Shown here piece after piece: positions 1 through 8,325 of a DNA stretch of 64,000 bases; position 1 is the first letter of the stretch, and the number at the start of each line of letters is the position of its first letter. Location: positions 147,850 to 211,849 of the forward strand of contig NZ_JAATEJ010000013.1 of assembly GCF_012034175.1 (NCBI RefSeq). The letters run 5' to 3'. The position numbers were made by a program, and so were the translations under genes. This stretch comes from Actinacidiphila epipremni (GTDB taxonomy: Bacteria; Actinomycetota; Actinomycetes; Streptomycetales; Streptomycetaceae). The notes below the pieces were generated by a model, which worked only from the letters and a program-made list of their open reading frames with translations, ran no database searches and was not told the DNA's origin.

Positions 1-1232
1 GCCATCCGTACGGTGAACACCCGTACCAGCGCGGTGTCCACGACGCCCTCGCTGAGCGCGCCGGCCTCGATCGCCGCCTGGACGTTCGCAGTGGTGGCCT
101 CGTCGCCGGTGCAGTTGAGGTCGGTGCCGGCGCGCAGCGCGTACGCCTGGCTGCCGGCCTGGCCCGGCAGCTTCGTGCCGGTGGCCGTCTCGGTCCAGGT
201 GGGGTTGTTCGCGTCGTGGTCGGTGGTCCAGCCGGGCGGCGCCCAGTCGTGGCCGCCGGGGAACTGCCGCCAGCCGGTGCCGACCGCGCCGCAGTCGGAG
301 GTGGTGTAGCCGCCGAAGCCGTAGGTGCGCTGGGCGAGTTCGTTGGCGGTGTACGTGTCGGCGACCGACGGGGTGCCGTTGATCGCGTTGTACGACGTCA
401 TCAGGCCCGCGACATGCGCCTGCTCGATCAGGTCGCGGAACTGCGCGGTGTAGTAGTCGCGCAGTTCGCCGTCGCTGACGTCGGAGCTGATGCCGGTGCG
501 GTTGTCCTCGACGTTGTTGAGGGCGTAGTGCTTGGCGGTCGCGGCGACCTTGAGGTAGCCGGTCGGGGAGCTGCCGTCGGGGTTGTTGCCCTGGTAGCCG
601 TCGATGAACTGGCCGGCCATCTGCCCGACGAAGTACGGGTCCTCGCCGAACGCCTCGTCGGTACGGCCCCAGCGCGGGTCGCGGTCGAGGTTGACGGTGG
701 GCGCCCAGAAGGTGAGCGAGCCGTAGTCGTCGGCCGAGGGCCCGAGGTTGTTCTGGCCCTTGCCGAACAGCGACTTGTCGAGGAAGCCGCGGATCTCGTC
801 GGAGATCGCCGTGGTCTCCTGATACATCAGGTCCTTGTCCCAGGACATCGACGAGGCGAAGTTCACCGGGAAGCTGGTCGCCGCCGGGTTGAGCTCGCCC
901 TGTCCGCCGGCGGCGGTGTCGGCGCCGAGCCGGTTGACGCCGTGCTGGCCCTCGCTCCAGTAGGTGTACTGCTGCACGCCGAGCCGTGGGATGGCGGGGG
1001 CGTTGTTGGTGCTGAGCTGGTGCACCTTCTCCTCCAGCGTCATCCGGGACACCAGGTCCGCGGCGCGCTCGGCGAAGGAGTAGTGGGTGTCCCGGTAGAT
1101 CGGGGTGGCCGCGGCGGTCGCGTGGGGGGTGCCGGGCGCGGCCGTGGCCCCGTGTCCCGCGGTCAGCGCCGCCGCGCACGCCATGGCGCACGCGGCGGCG
1201 ACTCCCGCACGCCGGCGCTTTCGCTGGTCCAT
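1..1232 (-). CDS. Secreted GH3 beta-glycosidase, 3' end beyond window
   Basis: Glycoside hydrolase family 3 enzyme of the beta-xylosidase/beta-glucosidase type, exported to release sugars from beta-linked oligosaccharides. Only the N-terminal 410 residues are in the window; the reading frame is open to the left edge. The start is ATG at 1232 behind a strong GGAGGCAGG ribosome site. A basic start (MDQRKRRRAG) followed by an Ala-rich hydrophobic stretch gives a signal peptide of roughly 34 residues. The GH3 N-domain follows, with RMTLEEKVHQL near residue 55, the KHYALNN substrate-binding motif, MTSYNAINGTPS, and the nucleophile Asp313 in TTSDCGAV. The SYNxxNGxPxxAD loop points to the xylosidase-like branch, but the substrate is inference. 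It lies downstream of the ROK gene on the same strand, separated by 224 bases. Confidence 0.88.
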   Translation of the reverse strand, partial: MDQRKRRRAGVAAACAMACAAALTAGHGATAAPGTPHATAAATPIYRDTHYSFAERAADLVSRMTLEEKVHQLSTNNAPAIPRLGVQQYTYWSEGQHGVNRLGADTAAGGQGELNPAATSFPVNFASSMSWDKDLMYQETTAISDEIRGFLDKSLFGKGQNNLGPSADDYGSLTFWAPTVNLDRDPRWGRTDEAFGEDPYFVGQMAGQFIDGYQGNNPDGSSPTGYLKVAATAKHYALNNVEDNRTGISSDVSDGELRDYYTAQFRDLIEQAHVAGLMTSYNAINGTPSVADTYTANELAQRTYGFGGYTTSDCGAVGTGWRQFPGGHDWAPPGWTTDHDANNPTWTETATGTKLPGQAGSQAYALRAGTDLNCTGDEATTANVQAAIEAGALSEGVVDTALVRVFTVRM

Positions 1233-1456
1233 CCTGCCTCCGAACGTCTTGAGCAGGGACCGGTGCCTTCCGCGGAGTTCTGCGCAAGTCCGAAGAAAGT
1301 CCCGGGGATTGCGGTAACAACTGGGCAGTGTGTGGCCATGGTTGATGCAAGGTCAAGACGTGTGCTCGGAATTACCCGATGAATTCTGCTGCGAAGTGAC
1401 GTAAGTGATCACGCAAGTTGCGACAGCGGTTTGCGGGGGCCCGGTCGGCCCGCGTC

Positions 1457-3850
1457 TCACGCCCGGTCCCGGCCGCGCAGCCGCGGGGTGAAGGTGGCGT
1501 GGAAGATGGTCGAGGCGGCGCCGACCGCCGCCGCCTCGGCGCTCAGCACCGACGGCTCCACCTCGACCTGCCGCAGCCGGCGGGCCTGCGGGAAGTCGTT
1601 GACGATCCGGCCGATCTCCGCCAGGTAGAAGGACGCGGTGTCGTCGGTGAAGAACGGGCCGCCCAGCACGATCAGGTCGATGTCCAGCAGGTCGACCAGC
1701 CCCAGCGCGCCGCGGCCGATCGCGCCCGCGACCTCGCGCAGCGCCGCCGTCGCCGCCGGGTCGCCGGCCGCCGCCGCGCGGCCCACCGCCCGGTAGGCGG
1801 CCGTGCTGCCGCCCGCGCCCGCGCCGATCCCCGCCGCCCGCAGGCCGAGCCGGGCGGCGGCGGCCGGCACCGAGGCCGGCGGGTTGCACTCCGGCAGCAG
1901 CTCGGGCTTGCCGTCCGGCCCGACCCGGCCGAGCGCGACCGCGCACAGCTGGCCGAACTCCCCGGCGTTGGCGCTCACCCCGCGGTAGAGGTCGCCGTTG
2001 AGGTAGAGGCCCGAGCCCACGCCCGTACCGAGGTAGAGGTAGGCGAAGTCGCGCGCCCGGCGGTCGCGGCCGATCCAGCGCTCCCCCGCCGCCGCGGCCA
2101 GCGAGTCCTTCTCGATGATGACGGGGCAGGGGAAGTGGTCCTGGAGCAGGTAGAGCAGCGGCAGGTCCTTCCACGCCGACATCAGCGGCGGGTCCAGCAC
2201 CGTGCCGGAGGCGATGTCCACCGGGCCGGGCACCGCGACGCCGATGCCGAGGAAGCCGTCCTCGCGCACCGCGCCGCGCGCCTTCTCCAGCGCCTCCCGG
2301 CCCAGCGCCACCACCTGGGCGACGAACTCGCCCGGCTCGGTGCCGGCGCTCACCGGCCGGGTGCAGGTGCACACGATCGCGCCGTCCAGGTCGATGACCA
2401 CGGCCGTGATCACCTCGGGGTCGATGTGCAGGCCCAGCGCGTGCGCCGCGCTGCCGCACAGCCGCACCGGGGTGCGCGGCTTGCCCGAGGTCGCCCGGCG
2501 CTGCGCGTCCTCGACGAGGATGCCGCGGTCCAGCAGCGAGCGGGCGATCCGGGACACCGACTGCTGGGTCAGGCCGGTGCGGTGGGCGATCTCGCCGCGG
2601 GTGATGGTGCCGGACAGCCGTACCGCCTCGATGACGACGCACTCGTTGAAGGAGCCGAGGTCGATCTGGTTGACGCCGCTGGAGGACGCGGTACGCGGCA
2701 GCGCTCCGCCGGCGGCGGGGCCGTCCGGGGCCGCCGCGGCGGCGGTACGGGGGCCGCGCAGGTGCCCGGCGACGGACTCGCGCAGCCAGCCGACCGGCCC
2801 CTCGGCCTGCTGGAGCGCGGCGATCAGGTCGAGGTAGACCCGGCGGGAGGACTCGGGGTGGCTGGTGCTGTCCAGCGCGACCATCGCGCGCAGGAAGCCG
2901 CGCCAGGAGCAGCGGGCCGGCAGCAGGTGCCGGCTCGGGCCCGGCCCCTCGGGCGGCGGCAGCCGCTGCTCGGGGGCGGACTCGTCCCACAGCGTCACGG
3001 CGTGCAGCCTGATGTCCGGGTGGTGCTCGGCGGCTGCCGCGAGGAAGGCCGCCAACGCCCCGTCGGGCGCGAGCTGTCGGTCCGACACCCCGCCGGCCGT
3101 GAGCTGTCGGTCCGACGTCTTGCCGGCCGTGAGCTGCCGGGCCGCGGAGGTGCCCGGGGCGGCGGGGGACGCCCCGGCGTGCGGGTGCGGCTCGGGCCGT
3201 CCGGCGGGGCGCCGCTCCTCCAGGGCGTTGCCCAGCCCGGTGAGCACGTCCTCGCCGATGACCGTCGCGGCCGGCCCGGGGCCGGCCACCGGGCGGGGCC
3301 GGGTGCCGGCCAGCAGCACCGCGCGGGCGGCGTCCGCGTACAGGCCCAGCACCCACACGTCGGGGCCGGGCAGCGGCGGCACGGTCGGCACGTGGGGGCC
3401 GGGGCCCGCGTCGGCGGTGAGCCGCCAGCGGCGCCGGATCGCGGCCACCGTGGCGTGGGACAGGCCCAGTTCGCGGGCGATGGCCCGGCCGGCGCCGCTG
3501 CCGCCGGGGGCGAGCAGGGCGCGGGTGACGACCTCGGCCTCGTCGACGGTCGCCGGCCGGCCGGTGCGCGGGCGCTGCTCCAGGCCGGGCAGCCCCGCGC
3601 TCTGCCAGCGGTGCCGCCATGTGCCCACCGTCTGCCGGGATATGCCGAGCCGCCGGGCGATCTCGGCGTCCCGCACGCCGTCCTCGGCGAGCAGCACCAC
3701 CCGGGCCCGTACCGCGAGCGGCCCGCCCTCCGCAGCCCACTCCCGCAGCACCTCCCGCCCGCCGTCCGCCGCGTCCGGGGCGGGGGGCAGGGGCCGCGCC
3801 ATGGGCTGGGGTACGGGCGCCGGGGCCGCCGCCGGCTGCGCGTCAGCCAC
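1457..3850 (-). CDS. Regulator: IS630-transposase-like N-terminus fused to ROK repressor
   Basis: Probable transcription factor of 797 residues, about twice the usual ROK length. Residues 31-145 are two helix-turn-helix units as in IS630-family transposases (AEIARRLGISRQTVGTWRHR, then RAIARELGLSHATVAAI). Residues 164-346 keep landmarks of the IS630 DDE core: VWVLGLYADAARAVLL, a LAAFLAAAAEHHPDIRLHAV segment and a terminal helix. The acidic residues expected in VDEKSQ, CDNY and NLVER are absent. Residues 399-450 form a winged helix (RGEIAHRTGLTQQSVSRIAR) and 465-797 a ROK sugar-kinase fold (VAVPGPVD, YLYLGTGVGSGLYL). The ROK zinc motif CxCGxxGC is missing. GTG at 3850 overlaps the upstream mannosidase gene by 8 bases, so they are co-translated; an in-frame ATG at 3802 is an alternative. 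It probably controls the mannosidase operon in response to a sugar. Confidence 0.8.
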   Translation of the reverse strand: MADAQPAAAPAPVPQPMARPLPPAPDAADGGREVLREWAAEGGPLAVRARVVLLAEDGVRDAEIARRLGISRQTVGTWRHRWQSAGLPGLEQRPRTGRPATVDEAEVVTRALLAPGGSGAGRAIARELGLSHATVAAIRRRWRLTADAGPGPHVPTVPPLPGPDVWVLGLYADAARAVLLAGTRPRPVAGPGPAATVIGEDVLTGLGNALEERRPAGRPEPHPHAGASPAAPGTSAARQLTAGKTSDRQLTAGGVSDRQLAPDGALAAFLAAAAEHHPDIRLHAVTLWDESAPEQRLPPPEGPGPSRHLLPARCSWRGFLRAMVALDSTSHPESSRRVYLDLIAALQQAEGPVGWLRESVAGHLRGPRTAAAAAPDGPAAGGALPRTASSSGVNQIDLGSFNECVVIEAVRLSGTITRGEIAHRTGLTQQSVSRIARSLLDRGILVEDAQRRATSGKPRTPVRLCGSAAHALGLHIDPEVITAVVIDLDGAIVCTCTRPVSAGTEPGEFVAQVVALGREALEKARGAVREDGFLGIGVAVPGPVDIASGTVLDPPLMSAWKDLPLLYLLQDHFPCPVIIEKDSLAAAAGERWIGRDRRARDFAYLYLGTGVGSGLYLNGDLYRGVSANAGEFGQLCAVALGRVGPDGKPELLPECNPPASVPAAAARLGLRAAGIGAGAGGSTAAYRAVGRAAAAGDPAATAALREVAGAIGRGALGLVDLLDIDLIVLGGPFFTDDTASFYLAEIGRIVNDFPQARRLRQVEVEPSVLSAEAAAVGAASTIFHATFTPRLRGRDRA

Positions 3851-6800
3851 GGGCCACCCCCGGCGCGGCGGCCGGGGTGAGCCGCAGGGTGAGGATCTGG
3901 AAGGGGCGCAGGGTCAGCGGGACGCCGTCGGCGGCGTACGTACGGGCGGTCAGCGGGGACTCCAGCAGGTCGGTCTCGTGCGCGGCGGAGACGGGGAAGC
4001 CGGCCGTGAGGGTGGCGCGGGCCCGTCCGCCGCGTGATTCGTACAGCCTGACCACGATGTCGCCGCTGCGGTCGTCGGCGAGCTTCACCGTCTCCACCAG
4101 CACGTCCGGGTGGTCCACCGCGACCAGCGGCGCCGACGTGTCCGGTCCGGGGCCGGGGCCGGGCCGCAGCGGCAGGGCGAGCGCGTACCCCTCGGCGACG
4201 GCGTCGCCGACGTCCGCGCCGGGGCGCAGGGTGTGCCGGAAGTGCTGGGCGCCGCGGTCGGCGTGCGGGTCGGGGCTGTGCGGGGCGCGCAGCAGGGTGC
4301 TGCGGACGACGGTGGTGGTGCCGCCGTCGGCGCGGGTGTGCCGGGTGACGTCGTATCCGTAGCCGGCGTCGCAGGCCAGCGCGACGCCGAAGCCGTGCTC
4401 GCCGACGTGCAGCCAGCGGTGGGCGGCGGCCTCCTGGTGGGCGGCGTCCGCGGGGGTGTTGTCGTGGGTGGGCCGGGTGACATGCCCGAACTGCACCTCG
4501 GCCCGGCTGGTGTCGGCGTGCACGTCCAGCGGCCAGGCGGCCTTGAGCACGGTGTCCTGCTCGCGCCAGTCGACCTCGGTCGTGACGGCGAGCGCCCAGC
4601 TGCCGGCGGTGAGCACCAGGTCCTGCACGACGCAGGAGCGGCCGGTGCCGCGGGTCACCCGGACCGCGGCGAGCAGCGGTCCGGCCGCGCGCACCTCGAC
4701 CCGGTCGGCGGTGTCGAGGTCCCGGCAGGTGGTGCGGTAGTCGGGGTCGAGCTGCAGCGCGCTCCATCCGGGCGGTTCGTCGCGGTGCAGCTGGAGGAGG
4801 TTGCCGGCCGCGCCGGGGGCGATGGCGTCGCGGCCGGTGGCGAGGTCGACCGCGGAGCGGACCAGGCCGGCGGCGTCGATACGGACCCGCAGCAGGCCGT
4901 TGTCCAGGACGTGCCCGCCGCCGTCCGCGGGGCCGACGGTGACCGCGGCGGTGCCGTCCAGCGGCAGTCCGGCGGGGCCGGCGCCGAGGGCGGGCGCCTG
5001 CGCCATGACGGCGAGCATGCCGTCGGGCAGCGGCTGCGCGGTGCCGTAGCGGGGGCCCGCGCCGGCTTCGGGCGCGGGCAGCACGACGACCTCGCGGCGG
5101 GCGTGCGGGGCGCAGTTGAGCACGGTGCCGCCCTCGGGGTCGCCGGCCGCGCGGCGGATCAGCCGGTCCAGGCGCCGCTGGACGTCGCGGTGCGTCTGCT
5201 CGGCCTCCTCGTGCACCCAGGCGATGGAGGTGCCGGGCAGGATGTCGTGGCACTGCTGGAGCAGCACCTTCTTCCACAGCCGCTCCAGCTCCTGGTACGG
5301 ATAGCTGGCGCCGTGCCGGACGGCGGCGGTGGCCGACCACAGCTCGGCCTCGTGCAGCAGCGCCTCGCTGCGCCGGTTGCCGCGCTTGGTGCGGGCCTGG
5401 CTGGTGTAGGCGCCGGTGTGCGGGGTGAGGTCGATCTCGCCGCGCCAGACCGGGGCGGCGGCGCCGTACTCGGCTTCGGCGTCGCGGAAGAAGTGGGCGG
5501 GCTGGCGCGGGGCGACGCGGGGGGCGCCGTCGAGGTCGGCGAGCCGGCGGGCGCGTTCCAGCATGGCGCGGTCGGGGCCGCCGTCGGCGCGGCCGAAGGG
5601 CAGCAGGGAGCGGGTGGCGGCGCCCTTCTCGGCGAAGCCGGCGACGGTGGCGGTGATGTCGCCGGCGGTGAGCTCGCTGCCCTCGGGGCCGCCGGGGGCG
5701 AGGTGGGTGAACAGCCGGGTGCCGTCGATGCCCTCCCACCAGAAGGTGTGGTGGCCCGGGCCGGTGCCGGGGTCGGGGCGGCGGCTGAGGAGCCACCGGG
5801 CGCCGGCGAGCGCGGCGATCTGCGGGAAGGCGGCGCAGGCGCCGGACGCGTCGGGCAGCCACACGCCGTCCGCCTCGACGCCCAGCTCGTCGCGGAAGAA
5901 CCGCCGCCCGTAGACGAACTGCCGCACCAGCGCCTCGCCGCCGGGCAGTTCCGCGTCGGCCTCGACCCACATGCCGCCGACCGGGGCCCAGGTGCCGTGG
6001 GCGACGGCCTTGCGTATCCGCTCGAAGACATGCGGGTGGTGCTCCTTGGTCCAGGCGTAGTGCTGGGCGGCGGAGGCGGCGACGATCAGCTCGGGGTATT
6101 CCTCGGCGAGCGCGGCCATGGTGCTGAAGGTGCGGGCGCACTTGCGGACGGTCTCGCGGGCCGGCCACAGCCACGCGGAGTCGATGTGGGCGTGCCCGAC
6201 GGCGTCGAGGTGGTGGGCGGAGTCGTGGGCGCGGCGGGCGAGCAGCGGGGCGAGGACGGTACGGGCCCGGGCGGCGGTGCGGCCGACCGCGCGCGGGTCG
6301 ACGGCGGCGACGGCCCGCTCCAGGCCGAGCCGGATCTCGTGCCGGCGCGGGGTGCCGTCGGGCAGCGCGCGCATCAGGCCGAGCAGTGTCTCGACGTCGT
6401 GGATGAGCTGCCAGACGTCCTCGTCGCGTATCGCGAGGTCGGCGCGGCGCAGCCGGAACAGCGGGGTGTCGCCGGCGGTCGCGGGGTCGCCGTAGCGGGT
6501 GCCGGCGCCGCTGCCGCCCTCGATGAGCGGGTTGGCGGCGGCCTCGACCAGCAGCCGTACGCTCTCGCCGCCGGTCGCGGAGGGGTGCAGCAGGACGGCG
6601 TCGAGGTGCGGGTGCAGGCCCTGGAGGGGGATGCCGTGGGCGTCGTGGACGAGGGCCTCGGGCCGGCCGCCGGCCGGGTGACCGCCGCCGGCCGGGTAAC
6701 CGCAGGCGTCCCGGGCGCCGAGGTCGATGAGCGCCTCGACGCGGCGGCCGGCCCACCGCTCGGGCACGGTGGCGCGGACGTCGAACCAACTGGTCGCCCA

Positions 6801-6995
6801 GGGCCGGCCCCAGGGCTCGCCGACGGTGAAGGGCGTGTAGTCGGCGCGCAGCGCCACCTCGGCGGGCACCGGTTCGCCCGCGATGTGCCATGCGCCGACG
6901 TCCATCGGCAGCCGCTGCGGATAGAGCGCGGGGCGCAGCCTTTCCGCGAGGAAGGCAGCGGTCCGCTCTTCCCCGGAAGTCGTCCGGTCGTGCAT
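3843..6995 (-). CDS. GH38 alpha-mannosidase-like protein with altered active site
   Basis: Full-length GH38 family protein (1050 residues), cytoplasmic with no signal peptide. The start is ATG at 6995 behind AAGGAGGG. The zinc ligands survive: His270 and Asp272 in AVGHAHIDSAWLWP, the nucleophile position Asp382 in GVWLPD, and the His of QCHDILPG. The rest of the pocket is degraded compared with the paralogue at 15556-18651. LPDSFGYTAAYP has become LPDASGACAAFP, QKLSWNETN has become RRPDPGTGPG, FPPVDTYNASL has become LAPGGPEGSEL, and GDGGGGPT has become ADGGPD. Substrate contacts usual in the family are therefore lost, although the fold and metal site look intact. Either the specificity has shifted or the protein is a sugar-binding partner of the downstream ROK-fusion regulator, with which it is coupled. 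Confidence 0.85.
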   Translation of the reverse strand: MHDRTTSGEERTAAFLAERLRPALYPQRLPMDVGAWHIAGEPVPAEVALRADYTPFTVGEPWGRPWATSWFDVRATVPERWAGRRVEALIDLGARDACGYPAGGGHPAGGRPEALVHDAHGIPLQGLHPHLDAVLLHPSATGGESVRLLVEAAANPLIEGGSGAGTRYGDPATAGDTPLFRLRRADLAIRDEDVWQLIHDVETLLGLMRALPDGTPRRHEIRLGLERAVAAVDPRAVGRTAARARTVLAPLLARRAHDSAHHLDAVGHAHIDSAWLWPARETVRKCARTFSTMAALAEEYPELIVAASAAQHYAWTKEHHPHVFERIRKAVAHGTWAPVGGMWVEADAELPGGEALVRQFVYGRRFFRDELGVEADGVWLPDASGACAAFPQIAALAGARWLLSRRPDPGTGPGHHTFWWEGIDGTRLFTHLAPGGPEGSELTAGDITATVAGFAEKGAATRSLLPFGRADGGPDRAMLERARRLADLDGAPRVAPRQPAHFFRDAEAEYGAAAPVWRGEIDLTPHTGAYTSQARTKRGNRRSEALLHEAELWSATAAVRHGASYPYQELERLWKKVLLQQCHDILPGTSIAWVHEEAEQTHRDVQRRLDRLIRRAAGDPEGGTVLNCAPHARREVVVLPAPEAGAGPRYGTAQPLPDGMLAVMAQAPALGAGPAGLPLDGTAAVTVGPADGGGHVLDNGLLRVRIDAAGLVRSAVDLATGRDAIAPGAAGNLLQLHRDEPPGWSALQLDPDYRTTCRDLDTADRVEVRAAGPLLAAVRVTRGTGRSCVVQDLVLTAGSWALAVTTEVDWREQDTVLKAAWPLDVHADTSRAEVQFGHVTRPTHDNTPADAAHQEAAAHRWLHVGEHGFGVALACDAGYGYDVTRHTRADGGTTTVVRSTLLRAPHSPDPHADRGAQHFRHTLRPGADVGDAVAEGYALALPLRPGPGPGPDTSAPLVAVDHPDVLVETVKLADDRSGDIVVRLYESRGGRARATLTAGFPVSAAHETDLLESPLTARTYAADGVPLTLRPFQILTLRLTPAAAPGVARG

Positions 6996-7027
6996 GAGCA
7001 GCCCTCCTTGTCCAGCCTGTGACCGCT

Positions 7028-7056
7028 ATGTAAAACCATGTGTGTTATCAAGTCAA
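7028..7056 (-). promoter_or_regulatory. Promoter of the GH38/ROK operon
   Basis: On the minus strand TTGACT (7056-7051) lies 17 bases before TTACAT (7033-7028), in an unusually AT-rich patch of this GC-rich sequence. The start codon at 6995 is 33 bases beyond the -10 box. The -35 box and spacing are good; the -10 match is only fair. Confidence 0.5.
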
Positions 7057-7178
7057 CGCTTATGGCACTGTCGGCTTATCCGCTGGTCGTGACCTGCGAG
7101 GACGCTATTGTCAGCGGAATTAACGGCCGAGCCGGGCATTCTTCGGACGATAAGTCGCATGACATCTCGGGCAGAAAA

Positions 7179-7225
7179 GAGGCGGCGGAAAGTCCGGCCC
7201 CCATGACCGGTCTTTCCGCCGCCTC
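7179..7225. terminator. Bidirectional hairpin terminator
   Basis: A perfect 14-base inverted repeat, GAGGCGGCGGAAAG (7179-7192) and CTTTCCGCCGCCTC (7212-7225), extends inward by a further CCGG pair after one mismatch. The plus side is followed by a T tract (TTTTT at 7229-7233) and the minus side by TCTTTT. It lies 24 bases past the stop of the Gfo/Idh gene and ends that operon before the GH38/ROK promoter. Confidence 0.85.
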
Positions 7226-7248
7226 CCGTTTTTCCGGGTGTGCGCGCT

Positions 7249-8325
7249 TTACGTGAGCGGCACCGGCGCCGGCCGCTCGCACGTGGTGGCCACCGGCAGT
7301 GCCCGGCCTTCGTGCGCGGCGTCCAGCAGGGTGAGCATCACGTCCAGGACGTGCTCGGCCAGTTCGGCCGACGCCAGGTGCGGCCGGCCCTCGGCGACCG
7401 CGGCGGCGAGGTCGGCGAGCCCGGTGCCGCGCCCGGCGTCCCGGTGCCCGGCCGAGACCGGCAGCTCCTGCCACGCGCCGCCGGTGAACAGCTCCACCGG
7501 GCCCACGAAGCCGTTCGGGTCGGGCACGCCGAGCGAGCCCGCGGTGCCGTGGACCTCGATGCGCGGCAGGTGGGCGGCGTGGATGTCGAAGCTCATGACG
7601 AGGGTGGACAGCGCCCCGCCCGCGTGCTCCAGCACGCCCGTGACGTGGGTGTCGACCTCGACCGGGAAGTGCTGCCCGGCGCGCGGCCCGCTGCCGATGA
7701 CCCGCTCGGCGCGCGGGGTGCTCGCGGCCCCGGTGACCCGTACGACCGGGCCGAGCAGGTGCACCAGCGCCGACAGGTAGTACGGGCCCATGTCCAGCAG
7801 CGGCCCGCCGCCCGGCCGGTAGTAGAACTCCGGGTCCGGGTGCCATGCCTCGTGTCCCGCGGTGGTCATGAAGGCGGTGGCGGCGACCGGCCGGCCGATG
7901 AGCCCGTCGTCGACGGCCTTGCGGGCGGTCTGGGTGCCGGTGCCGAGCACGGTGTCGGGCGCGCTGCCGACCCGTACGCCCGCGGTGCGCGCGGCGGCCA
8001 GGATGGCGGTGGCCTCCGCGCGGGTCGCGGCGAGCGGCTTCTCGCCGTAGACGTGCTTGCCCGCGCCGATCGCGGCGAGCGCGACCTCGGCGTGCACGGC
8101 CGGGACGGTCAGGTTGAGCACGGCGTCCACGTCGTCGCGGGCGACCAGCTCCGCGACGCTGCCGGCGACCTCGGCGCCGGACCTCTCGGCGGCCTCCTTG
8201 GCGCGGCCGGGGGCGAGGTCGGTGACGGCGGTCAGCCGCAGGGACTCCAGCCGCGCGAGGGTGTCCAGGTACTGGCCGCTGATCTTGCCGGCACCGACCA
8301 TGCCGATCCTCAACGGCTCGCCCAC
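7249..8325 (-). CDS. Gfo/Idh/MocA family sugar dehydrogenase
   Basis: NAD(P)-dependent oxidoreductase of 358 residues, cytoplasmic, probably oxidising or epimerising a sugar, glycoside or sugar acid. The Rossmann motif GMVGAGKISG is at residues 8-17 and the signature EKP (HVYGEKPLAA) at 95-97. The C-terminal beta-sheet domain begins around GRPVAATAFM and includes GGGPLLDMGPYYLSAL, typical of the family. The start is GTG at 8325, preceded by GAGGGG and overlapping the upstream thuA-like gene by 16 bases. It is the last gene of a three-gene operon with an enolase-superfamily dehydratase and a ThuA protein, and it is followed by a strong terminator. Pairing with ThuA is common in disaccharide and keto-sugar metabolism; the exact substrate cannot be read from sequence. 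Confidence 0.9.
   Translation of the reverse strand: MGEPLRIGMVGAGKISGQYLDTLARLESLRLTAVTDLAPGRAKEAAERSGAEVAGSVAELVARDDVDAVLNLTVPAVHAEVALAAIGAGKHVYGEKPLAATRAEATAILAAARTAGVRVGSAPDTVLGTGTQTARKAVDDGLIGRPVAATAFMTTAGHEAWHPDPEFYYRPGGGPLLDMGPYYLSALVHLLGPVVRVTGAASTPRAERVIGSGPRAGQHFPVEVDTHVTGVLEHAGGALSTLVMSFDIHAAHLPRIEVHGTAGSLGVPDPNGFVGPVELFTGGAWQELPVSAGHRDAGRGTGLADLAAAVAEGRPHLASAELAEHVLDVMLTLLDAAHEGRALPVATTCERPAPVPLT

Noticed and set aside
1353..3740. Long open frames antisense or in alternative frames to most genes (for example opposite the ROK, GH38, parC and GH92 genes)
   Set aside because: In very GC-rich coding DNA stop codons are rare in all frames. These translations are Arg/Pro/Ala-rich without domains, while the chosen frame has recognisable motifs.
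1457..3850. An intact IS630-type insertion sequence next to a ROK gene
   Set aside because: The frame is continuous into the ROK domain, the DDE acids are absent, and I see no terminal inverted repeats or TA duplication.
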